A DNA stretch of 5,540 nt. It comes from Desulfoplanes sp. (lineage in GTDB: Bacteria; Desulfobacterota; Desulfovibrionia; Desulfovibrionales; Desulfomicrobiaceae). The notes below the pieces were generated by a model. The model was given only the letters and a program-made list of their open reading frames with translations. It made no database searches and was not told the DNA's origin. A program made the translations under genes and the position numbers. Below are positions 1-5,108 of the stretch, in pieces (the first letter of the stretch is position 1; every line of letters begins with the position of its first letter). The stretch spans positions 1-5,540 of the forward strand of contig JAQVZR010000148.1 of the NCBI GenBank assembly GCA_028708105.1. Reading direction: 5' to 3'.

Positions 1-59
1 ACCACCTCCCAAGGAGGGGTCAAGCCAAGGGCCAGTTGGAAAATTTCGATGTCTCTCAT
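1..59 (-). CDS. ISL3-like transposase, N-terminal fragment (runs off the left edge)
   Basis: The minus strand reads ATG at 59 and stays open to the window edge, giving 20 residues beginning MRDIEIFQLALGL and continuing TPPWEVV. From memory, this M-R-D-x-x-x-(F/Y)-Q-x-x-L-G-L-T-x-P-W pattern is characteristic of the start of ISL3-family transposases, which are DDE enzymes that cut and rejoin insertion-sequence ends. The start is well fixed, because an in-frame TAG lies only five codons upstream and there is no other ATG between. No clear Shine-Dalgarno sequence precedes it. The zinc-binding and DDE catalytic regions would lie outside the window, so integrity cannot be judged. The family call rests on 20 residues only; another IS family with a similar start is possible. 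Confidence 0.65.
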   Translation of the reverse strand, partial: MRDIEIFQLALGLTPPWEV

Positions 60-127
60 AGGGATATTTGGCTACTCATTTGGGACCAAAGATTCAACCC
101 CCTACCCACGTGAAACAGCGAGGAACC
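1..127 (-). mobile_element. Probable end of an ISL3-type insertion sequence (partial)
   Basis: The transposase start at 59 implies that an IS end lies a short way to its right. The best candidate boundary is near 127. Read on the minus strand from 127, the sequence starts GGTTCCTCGCTGTTTCACG and runs on through GTGGGTAG, which has the GG-pyrimidine-rich look of ISL3 terminal repeats. The opposite end is outside the window, so neither the matching inverted repeat nor the 8-bp target duplication can be checked. The right boundary is an inference. Confidence 0.3.
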
Positions 128-343
128 TGTCTCCTTAATCCGCTTTCAATCTAAAGCGGTTATCTTTGAACGATGCTTATGGCGTTTCGAGATGGAGGTG
201 TTGAGTCGAATTGAGCAAGAGAGCTGAACGATGGCCATATTCGGTCCGTCCCTTCAACTTATTTGGTAATGCACTGTTTGAAACGGAATCCTCGAATTCG
301 CCCGGCTTGGGATGTCAATTGAATCACTGGGTCTGCTTTTCGT
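128..343. other. Gene-free stretch with one small hairpin
   Basis: I find no supportable gene between the presumed IS end and the stop codon of the protease gene. At 140-159 there is a 7-bp stem (CCGCTTT / AAAGCGG) with a six-base loop, followed by TTATCTTT. It could be a weak plus-strand terminator or a remnant. An open frame at 211-435 starts with TTG, is read antisense into the 3' end of the protease gene, and resembles nothing I know. Confidence 0.4.
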
Positions 344-1579
344 CTAATTGTTTTTATGAACTATTATTTGAACAATTGAATCCTGAATTTTGGGGACAAG
401 ATCATCAATCTTTGAGGTTTGCAGTGAAGGCATAGAGCTATTATCCTTGTTTCCTAAAGAAGAAATTAAGGCTGATACATATGCAGATTTGACCGCATAA
501 TTAACATTCTGTGGGATATCTAAACCATTTTCTGTTATTAATGCTTTTAATGTAGACGTTATTACGCCAACGACCTCTCCCTTCATGTTTAATAAAGGTC
601 CTCCACTGTTACCACCTTGGATTGGTACTGTTGTTTGTATTAGTCTTGGATCATCTTGAATGCCAGACAAAGAACTTATAATTCCATCTGTTATTTTTTG
701 TTTATTCCCCATAACATCTGGCTTTGGGAAACCGATGGTAAAAACTTCTTCGCCAAGTTTTGGTTGGATGGTGGATATTGGTATGCCTTGCGGTTTAGTT
801 CTTTCAACATCTTTTAATTTTAAAATTGCTAAGTCATTATATTTGTCGGAAATAAGTATTTCTGCAGAATATGTATCTGTCTCAATGGTATTAAATCGAA
901 CTTTTATATTATTTTGATCTTCAACAACATGAAAATTAGTCACGATAAAGCCATTGCGAGTAATCCAACCTGTACCTGTGTACATGGTTTGGGCAACTTT
1001 TTCTAGAGTCGCCCAGACCTTTCTGTTTTTGTTGGTAGGTAGCTGTTCAGCAATAATAATTTTTGAATCAGTATAGCCTTCTTCTTTGAACTGATAGTAC
1101 CATTTTTTCCAATAAGGTTTAATCCCCTCAAATGTTGCAGCATATGGTGTGGTTCCGATATATTCTAGATTGACAGGCGTAGGTCCACCGTAAATTTTAG
1201 CGCCTGATGGATCAGACTCAAATTGAACAGTAATGGTTGTTGCACTACTTCCTTTTTCTAGGATCGCCCAAACCCGCCTGTCTTCATTGACAGGAGTCTG
1301 TTTTGCAACAAAGATTTCTGAATCTGTATAACCTTCCTTTTTGAACTGATAGTACCACTTATTCCAAAATGGATTAACACCATTGAATGATTCAGTAAAT
1401 GGTGTTGTGCCCATATATTCAAGACTGACAGGCGTAGGTCCTCCGTAAACTTTGGCACCTGATGGGTCAGACTCATATTGAGTACTAATAGTTGTTGTGC
1501 AACCTTGTAACATAAAAAATGAAAGTAAAAATGGTATTATACTAAAATTAAGAAAAGATCTGGGTTGGTATTCTTTCAT
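344..1579 (-). CDS. Lipoprotein trypsin-like (S1C-type) serine protease with two tandem PEGA-like repeats
   Basis: This is a 411-residue protein. A hydrophobic signal (about residues 9-23) ends in the lipobox LQGC, so Cys27 is probably lipidated after cleavage by signal peptidase II. Residues 34-109 and 119-194 are two copies of a PEGA-like module (ESDPSGAK-YGGPTPV at 36 and 121), about 52 of 76 positions identical by eye. The protease domain follows from about 197. Its catalytic triad is intact: His217 in TNFHVV, Asp249 in YNDLAIL and Ser325 in GGNSGGPL, as in HtrA/DegP-like S1C proteases. No PDZ domain follows; the protein ends about 86 residues after the serine. PEGA-like modules are usually extracytoplasmic anchoring or binding units, so an envelope protease or protein-quality role is inferred. 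The start has a GGTGA ribosome-binding match six bases upstream. The gene is visibly more AT-rich than its neighbours, suggesting horizontal transfer. It ends in TAG. Confidence 0.9.
   Translation of the reverse strand: MKEYQPRSFLNFSIIPFLLSFFMLQGCTTTISTQYESDPSGAKVYGGPTPVSLEYMGTTPFTESFNGVNPFWNKWYYQFKKEGYTDSEIFVAKQTPVNEDRRVWAILEKGSSATTITVQFESDPSGAKIYGGPTPVNLEYIGTTPYAATFEGIKPYWKKWYYQFKEEGYTDSKIIIAEQLPTNKNRKVWATLEKVAQTMYTGTGWITRNGFIVTNFHVVEDQNNIKVRFNTIETDTYSAEILISDKYNDLAILKLKDVERTKPQGIPISTIQPKLGEEVFTIGFPKPDVMGNKQKITDGIISSLSGIQDDPRLIQTTVPIQGGNSGGPLLNMKGEVVGVITSTLKALITENGLDIPQNVNYAVKSAYVSALISSLGNKDNSSMPSLQTSKIDDLVPKIQDSIVQIIVHKNN
998..1225 (-). repeat. PEGA-like coding repeat, copy 2
   Basis: Encodes residues 119-194 of the protease lipoprotein. 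It repeats the module at 1253-1480 with an offset of 255 bp (85 codons). Conserved blocks are ESDPSGAK, YGGPTPV, the W-x-KWYYQFK segment and EGYTDS, with the module ending in VWATLEK. The similarity is also visible at DNA level, which points to an in-gene duplication. Confidence 0.85.
1253..1480 (-). repeat. PEGA-like coding repeat, copy 1
   Basis: Encodes residues 34-109 of the protease lipoprotein, directly after the lipidated cysteine. It is paired with the copy at 998-1225. Most of the differences between the copies are conservative, such as Y/F, V/I, E/K and R/K, so both modules are probably under selection to keep the fold. Confidence 0.85.
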
Positions 1580-1626
1580 TTGTTCACCATATCCTAACTT
1601 CTTGAATCTGTTGTATTTATGTTGCT

Positions 1627-1657
1627 TTAATACTGCATTTATTTTTTAAATTATCAA
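1627..1657 (-). promoter_or_regulatory. Possible promoter for the protease gene
   Basis: On the minus strand, TTGATA (1657-1652) and TATTAA (1632-1627) are separated by 19 bp in a very AT-rich stretch, which would place the start of transcription about 40 bases before the ATG at 1579. The long spacer makes this weak. Other placements in the same AT-rich block are possible. Confidence 0.25.
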
Positions 1658-1882
1658 CAATATTGGTATATTGGTGCCTGATAGATGCAAAGAGGATATA
1701 GATTGTGATTGATTACCGAAGGGCCACCCTAGCCAGAACCCTCCTGTCAGGATAAAGCCGAAAACAGCCGGGATGATGACCGGGATGGCGGCAACGGCCT
1801 ATTTGACTATGAACACCACCATGGGCCAGAACGGCATCTTGATATCGACCACTGTTACCTGGGTGTTTTGTTCGTTTCCCAT
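1646..1882 (-). pseudogene. Small membrane protein gene, amber-interrupted and probably 3'-truncated
   Basis: The minus-strand ATG at 1882 follows an AAGGGA ribosome-binding match. The frame reads MGNEQNTQVTVVDIKMPFWP, then MVVFIVK, then TAG at 1801-1799. It continues AVAAIPVIIPAVFGFILTGGF and stays open to a TAA at 1648-1646. The reading on both sides of the TAG joins into one hydrophobic segment (about residues 17-49), as expected for a small single- or double-pass membrane protein. My recollection of similar small proteins has VKWA here, so a Trp codon (TGG) may have become TAG. From about codon 50 (near 1735) the translation loses membrane-protein character and runs into the AT-rich block, which suggests that the original 3' end is lost. 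Function is unknown. A 27-residue product or amber readthrough cannot be excluded. Confidence 0.45.
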
Positions 1883-1889
1883 GTGCATT

Positions 1890-2130
1890 CCCTTGGAGGT
1901 TTGCGATTGCATTGGTCAGATATTTTTCCCGCGCATTGCTCTTTTCCAAGACAGTTTCAAAATTTTACCAGCATAATTGCTCCGAAGTTCTGTAATACGC
2001 AAGGGGGGATGCCCTATTTTCTGGGTGTATCGCGCTGAATGCAGCAGGCTGGCGTTGGCGGGATGGAGTCCTGTTGCATCAAGGGGTTCTGACCTTGTTT
2101 TTTGCTTCGTCCCCAATAAACTGCTGATGA
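1890..2130. other. Stretch without a recognisable gene
   Basis: Open frames on both strands here (for example 1977-2159 plus and 1916-2140 minus) overlap each other, lack ribosome-binding sites and have no recognisable protein character. I see only the probable upstream region of the small membrane-protein remnant and the lead-in to the hip promoter. Confidence 0.4.
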
Positions 2131-2133
2131 TGG

Positions 2134-2160
2134 TTGACAAGATCCTTTTAAGACTATAAT
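2134..2160 (+). promoter_or_regulatory. Promoter of the hipBA-like locus
   Basis: A perfect -35 hexamer TTGACA (2134-2139) and a perfect -10 hexamer TATAAT (2155-2160) are separated by 15 bp, shorter than the preferred 17. Transcription would start near 2167, leaving about 35 untranslated bases before the hipB-like ATG. The -10 box overlaps the first operator-like box, so a bound repressor would block polymerase. Confidence 0.6.
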
Positions 2161-2172
2161 TCTAGTCATTAT
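2156..2172 (+). promoter_or_regulatory. Operator-like box 1 (ATAAT-N7-ATTAT)
   Basis: The 17-bp box ATAATTCTAGTCATTAT has perfect 5-bp inverted arms. It matches the box at 2187-2203 at 14 of 17 positions. It covers most of the -10 hexamer and the likely transcription start. The probable ligand is the HipB-like antitoxin encoded immediately downstream, because antitoxins of this type repress their own operon by binding paired inverted repeats; that assignment is inference. Confidence 0.6.
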
Positions 2173-2186
2173 AAATATTTTAGCCC

Positions 2187-2203
2187 ATAATACATGTCAT
2201 TAT
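2187..2203 (+). promoter_or_regulatory. Operator-like box 2, overlapping the hipB-like start codon
   Basis: The 17-bp box ATAATACATGTCATTAT has the same inverted arms as box 1. Its centre lies 31 bp downstream of that of box 1, close to three helical turns, so two dimers would sit on the same face of the DNA. It includes the first two bases of the ATG and occupies the place where a Shine-Dalgarno sequence would be; no SD is visible. Confidence 0.6.
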
Positions 2204-2513
2204 GTCCAAAAGACCTCCTTCCATTTCCGTGCGGCGCGGGCTGCGTAAGCTCGGAGATGATCTTCGCAAGGCACGTTTGCGCCGACGGCTTAAAATGACC
2301 GTGGTGGCTGACCGTGCCGGTATCAGTCGTGAAACCCTGGCCAAAATCCAGAAGGGTGATCCCGGGGTGAGCATGGGCAATTACGCCGGAGTCATTTTCG
2401 CCCTAGGCCTTGGTACCCAGTGGATGGAGTTTGCCGATATTCGCAACGATCCTGCCGGATTGGCCCTGGATGAGGAAAACCTCCCCAAAAGGGCCAGGGG
2501 GCTCAAATTGTGA
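2202..2513 (+). CDS. HipB-like antitoxin / XRE-family helix-turn-helix regulator
   Basis: This is a 103-residue basic DNA-binding protein. Residues about 14-75 form a Cro/C1-type domain: LRKLGDDLRKARLRRRL, then the helix-turn-helix (about 31-52, with AGISRETLAKIQKG), then the GDPGVSMGNYAGVIFALGL segment that is common in HipB-like partners of HipA kinases. The C-terminus (about 76-103) is a short tail, ADIRNDPAGLALDEENLP, also typical of the family. Its expected roles are to bind and restrain the HipA toxin and to repress its own promoter. The downstream hipA-like gene starts 45 bp after its stop. The gene looks intact although its partner is not, so it may survive only as a regulator. The ATG at 2202 is the only reasonable start; it has no visible ribosome-binding site. 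Confidence 0.9.
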   Translation: MSKRPPSISVRRGLRKLGDDLRKARLRRRLKMTVVADRAGISRETLAKIQKGDPGVSMGNYAGVIFALGLGTQWMEFADIRNDPAGLALDEENLPKRARGLKL

Positions 2514-2520
2514 ATACTAC

Positions 2521-2541
2521 CGTAGCAACCCGTATGCTACG
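2521..2541 (+). repeat. Inverted repeat between the hipB-like and hipA-like genes
   Basis: CGTAGCA and TGCTACG form a perfect 7-bp stem around a 7-base loop, 8 bases after the antitoxin stop and 17 bases before the toxin start. No T-tract follows, so it is not a standard terminator. It could damp translation of the toxin or stabilise the mRNA; this is inference only. Confidence 0.4.
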
Positions 2542-2558
2542 CCTTTGAGAGCAGGTTT

Positions 2559-3495
2559 ATGTCCAAAGAAATTTTTGTATATGTGGACTTGATGGGAAAG
2601 CCATTTCTTGTGGGCAGACTTTGGGTTCATACCGGCAGAGCCTAGCAAACTGCCACCTTTGAATATGACGCTTCCTGGAGAACGGGGCCGAACAGGTTTT
2701 CCCTGGAACCGGCATTGCAACTCAGGGAAGGAACCTTTCATACTGATCGGGCACTTTTCGGGGCCATAGGCGATTCCGCACCGGACAGATGGGGAAGGGT
2801 TCTGATGGATCGAAGGGAGGTCCGATTTGCCAAGTTAGAAAACCGGACCCCCCGTATCCTGACAGAATCGGATTATCTGTTGATGGTCAATGACGTAGCA
2901 AGACTGGGAGCCCTTCGGTTTGCGGAAAAGCAGGGGGAGCCTTTTTTGGCACCGGATTCTCAAGATCCGATTCCCCCATTTTCCAACTAGGGCGACTTCT
3001 GGGAGCGTCGGAAAGGATTCTAGCACGTACCGAACTCGAAGAGGATCTCCGCGAGTTGGTCGGGCCGATGTTCTTCTGGAATACGGGGCCGAGGCTGGCC
3101 GAGATTTGACGGAGTTATGGCGTCGGATGGTTTTCAATATTATGGTTTCCAACGTGGATGACCACCTGCGTAACCATGGTTTTCTGCACGACGGTCGAAA
3201 CGGTTGGCGGCTTTCACCTGTTTATGATTTGGAACCGACCCCGGCCCAGGTCAAGCCACGTATTTTGCATACACGAATAGATTTTCATGACGGCACCGCG
3301 TCACTTGAAGCTGCCTATGCGGTTGCCGGGGAATTTGGATTGAATGCCAAAGAGGCTGCAAAAATCGCTCAGGAAGTGGGTGACGCGACCAGAAATTGGG
3401 ATAGGGAAGCCTCCCGGTTCGGGGCGGAAAAAGAGGAGATCGAATTTATGCGTTCTGCATTTGAACATCGGGACTTGAGAGATGCCCTTGGATGA
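2559..3495 (+). pseudogene. hipA: HipA-like serine/threonine kinase toxin, broken by three lesions
   Basis: The frame starts MSKEIFVYVDLMGKPFLVGRLW at 2559 after GAGAGCAGG. Lesion 1 is an in-frame TAG at 2643-2645 (codon 29); homologous sequence resumes at once with QTATFEYDASW and continues through GDSAPDRWGR. Lesion 2 is the loss of one base in the T run at 2979-2982. Restoring one T replaces the stop at 2988-2990 with FQLGRLLGASERILARTELEEDLREL. Lesion 3 is an internal deletion near 3058-3075, also changing frame, which removes roughly 120-130 residues including the glycine-rich ATP-binding loop and N-lobe. The C-terminal kinase lobe remains in one frame to the TGA at 3495. It keeps the catalytic loop VDDHLRN (Asp at 3157-3159) and the metal-binding VYDLEP (Asp at 3226-3228). 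Intact HipA proteins of this kind are about 420-440 residues. The kinase activity is surely lost. Confidence 0.88.
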
Positions 3496-3578
3496 GTAGG
3501 GTTAATCGAAAATTTCTCTGACCAGGGAGTGTTTCACAGTATCGTACAGCCAGAATCGTCTGAAATATGAGGTTGCAC

Positions 3579-3621
3579 AACGCCAAAAGGCCGACTTTAA
3601 TAAAGTCGGCCTTTTGGCGTT
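3579..3621. terminator. Bidirectional rho-independent terminator
   Basis: A perfect 21-bp inverted repeat is centred on position 3600. Its core has A-tract/GC-stem/T-tract form in both directions (AAAAGGCCGAC ... GTCGGCCTTTT), with TTTAATAAA as the practical loop. It lies between the convergent hipA-like remnant and the ligase gene, ending 25 bp beyond the ligase stop, and should terminate both. Confidence 0.9.
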
Positions 3622-3646
3622 TATCGGGATGATGAGTCCTCTCGCG

Positions 3647-4498
3647 TCACGGCTTCTTGACCTTCACGAACGAAGCGAACCGGGGGGTGCCGTTTTTGGA
3701 AAACCCATAGTGCTTGAAGGTGACCACAGCCCCGATGCGGGGGGCGTAGTGACGCTCGTTCATGGAAAATCCCGAACCCAGCTTGAAGATAATCCCGTTT
3801 TCAAGCTTTAATGTCAGACTGCCCATGAGCCCGGTGTACTTCCCTTTGCCCGGTGTGTGTCCCATGACTGTGCCATCCATATACTCAATATGTTTGATTT
3901 TCAGGACCCTTTGCCCTGATCCGTCGCGGTAGGGGATGGACGGGTCCTTGATGATCACCCCTTCGCCGCCGTCTTTGGCTATTTTTTTGAGGAATTGTTG
4001 CACATGTTCATGCCCCGTGCATGGCTGTTGGGCGATGATATGCACATTCGTGGCATTATGCTGGTCGAACCATTGCTGGGCCTTGTTCAGGCGGGTGGGG
4101 AAATCACCGGGAGCGTGGGGGACTTCGAAGATATTGTAGGAGATGGTATACCATTGGGGAGAAGGGTTCTGGTCCATGACCGTGGACTGGACGTTTTGAA
4201 AATTTCCCCGCCCGGCCCAGAGTTCGCCGTCCAGCTCAAAGGGTGGAAATTGGGCTGTAAACCATGACGGGATATGGATGAGGGTGCCCTCTTTGCTCAG
4301 TAGCCGCTGTCCGTCCCAGTATCCCCGGATGCCGTCGAGTTTTTCGCTCATATACCAGCCCGTGATGGATTCATTGCCATGATAGGTTTGCGGTGTCTGC
4401 AGTTCCGGTGAGGCGGCGGCAGTGAAGGCGGTGGAGAGCAGGCAGAAGGGGATGATCAGAAATAGAAAAGAACGGGGTACATCGCGGTAGTACTTCAT
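3647..4498 (-). CDS. ligE: Periplasmic ATP-dependent DNA ligase, LigE type
   Basis: This is a 283-residue minimal DNA ligase with an N-terminal signal peptide (hydrophobic core about residues 10-25, probable cleavage after the AAA/S near 29-30). It should seal nicks in duplex DNA outside the cytoplasm, using ATP and a covalent lysine-AMP intermediate. Nucleotidyltransferase motifs are all visible: motif I SEKLDGIRG with nucleophile Lys53, motif III FELDGELW (87-94), motif IIIa around YNIFEVP (121-127), motif IV DGGEGVIIKDP (176-186) and motif V LKIKHIE (199-205). A short OB-fold domain fills the C-terminus, with no DNA-binding or helix-hairpin-helix extension, as in LigE proteins. The start is supported by GGAGG at 4507-4503. 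The ATP source in the periplasm and the physiological role (DNA uptake or extracellular DNA have been proposed for the family) are unsettled. It is transcribed alone and convergently with the hip locus. Confidence 0.92.
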   Translation of the reverse strand: MKYYRDVPRSFLFLIIPFCLLSTAFTAAASPELQTPQTYHGNESITGWYMSEKLDGIRGYWDGQRLLSKEGTLIHIPSWFTAQFPPFELDGELWAGRGNFQNVQSTVMDQNPSPQWYTISYNIFEVPHAPGDFPTRLNKAQQWFDQHNATNVHIIAQQPCTGHEHVQQFLKKIAKDGGEGVIIKDPSIPYRDGSGQRVLKIKHIEYMDGTVMGHTPGKGKYTGLMGSLTLKLENGIIFKLGSGFSMNERHYAPRIGAVVTFKHYGFSKNGTPRFASFVKVKKP

Positions 4499-4502
4499 GG
4501 GG

Positions 4503-4507
4503 CCTCC
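4503..4507 (-). promoter_or_regulatory. ligE: Ribosome-binding site of the ligase gene
   Basis: GGAGG on the minus strand, four bases before the ATG at 4498, fixes the start that includes the signal peptide. Confidence 0.8.
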
Positions 4508-4588
4508 GGGGGTAGAGATGAGATGGCGTAGCGGAATCGACGAGCCCGAATGCTAGATTGTCCCGGGCAATGTAAGTGATTCCAGGGT

Positions 4589-4621
4589 ATCCCTATGAAA
4601 CAGGGATTTGAAATATGTCAA
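4589..4621 (-). promoter_or_regulatory. Possible ligase promoter with an overlapping inverted repeat
   Basis: On the minus strand a perfect TTGACA (4621-4616) is followed, at 16-18 bp, only by poor -10 matches (TTCATA or TCATAG). The interval contains the inverted repeat ATCCCT-N7-AGGGAT (4607-4589), placed where a repressor or activator would act. The strong -35, weak -10 and palindrome suggest a regulated promoter, but the reading is tentative. Confidence 0.35.
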
Positions 4622-4669
4622 GGATGGATGATAATTTTGGAGTTGTTTGAGCTTTTTCGTCGTGGATGT

Positions 4670-4684
4670 TGGCAGATGCTGCCA
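4670..4684. repeat. Short perfect hairpin TGGCAG-ATG-CTGCCA
   Basis: A 6-bp stem with a 3-base loop lies just upstream of the first REP-like repeat. It is separated from it by CGCCTTGGAAATG, a block that recurs before the repeat at 4904 as GCCTTTGGAAATG. It is probably part of the same repeat cluster. Confidence 0.45.
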
Positions 4685-4705
4685 CGCCTTGGAAATGTCG
4701 ATATC

Positions 4706-4730
4706 CCGGGAGCGCGGGCGTCTCGCCCGC
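4706..4730 (+). repeat. REP-like repeat, outer pair, left copy (terminator-like)
   Basis: The repeat is the tail CCGGGAGC plus a hairpin GCGGGCG-TCT-CGCCCGC. It matches the reverse complement of 5109-5133 at 24 of 25 positions. Six T residues follow directly (4731-4736), so transcribed on the plus strand it would also behave like an intrinsic terminator. Such GGGAGCGCGGGCG repeats are dispersed in many bacterial genomes and are typically linked to REP-associated (RAYT) transposases; none is in this window. Confidence 0.8.
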
Positions 4731-4903
4731 TTTTTTCAAATCGTCATTCATTCTATGCATCATAAAGGATTTTTATGGACGAATCATCTTCGATAAAGGG
4801 AACCTCCCTCCTATCGTATACCTTTGGATTGTAATGTCTTGTTATGTTCAACGAGTCGCAACTATCAGTATTGAGACAGCCTTTGGAAATGCAAGCAGTA
4901 TGT

Positions 4904-4930
4904 CCTGGGAACGCCGACCTTTGGGTCGGC
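4904..4930 (+). repeat. REP-like repeat, inner pair, left copy
   Basis: The tail CCTGGGAAC is joined to the hairpin GCCGACC-TTTG-GGTCGGC and followed by TTTT. Its tail is the exact reverse complement of GTTCCCAGG at 5034-5042. It has the same tail-plus-hairpin design as the outer pair but a different stem, so it belongs to a second REP class. Confidence 0.8.
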
Positions 4931-5015
4931 TTTTCGAGCACGGGAGAAAACATTATGCTCGCATCTTTTTTCAAGCACTTTTTTCATTGGTTTGTTCCTA
5001 TACCAGAAGCGCGTT

Positions 5016-5042
5016 GCCGAGCAGACGCTCGGCGTTCCCAGG
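5016..5042 (-). repeat. REP-like repeat, inner pair, right copy
   Basis: The hairpin GCCGAGC-AGAC-GCTCGGC is followed by GTTCCCAGG. It is inverted with respect to 4904-4930. The tail and first stem bases agree, while the distal stem bases differ but still pair, a sign that the secondary structure, not just the sequence, is kept. Confidence 0.8.
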
Positions 5043-5108
5043 AAAGAAACGCATCCGCGCTGGATCATTTATAGGACCGTTGTTGTGTCATCATTTTTGC
5101 GTGAAGAT

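Noticed and set aside
211..435. Plus-strand open frame of 74 codons starting with TTG
   Set aside because: It runs antisense into the 3' end of the protease gene, has a poorly spaced ribosome-binding site and no recognisable features.
1713..1949. Minus-strand open frame of 78 codons
   Set aside because: It is a shifted reading of the small membrane-protein remnant, without a ribosome-binding site; the hydrophobic frame from 1882 is the sensible one.
1916..2140. Minus-strand 74-codon frame and the overlapping plus-strand frame at 1977-2159
   Set aside because: They overlap on opposite strands, lack start signals, and resemble no family I know.
2216..2220. CCTCCTT stretch near the start of the hipB-like gene, the same as the 16S rRNA 3' anti-Shine-Dalgarno sequence
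   Set aside because: It is a coding stretch (Arg-Pro-Pro-Ser) and most likely a coincidence.
2517..3152. Minus-strand open frames of 74 and 105 codons inside the hipA-like gene
   Set aside because: They are antisense shadows of a region whose plus-strand translation clearly matches HipA.
3614..4267. Plus-strand frames over the ligase gene
   Set aside because: They are shadows of the minus-strand ligase, which has every expected motif.
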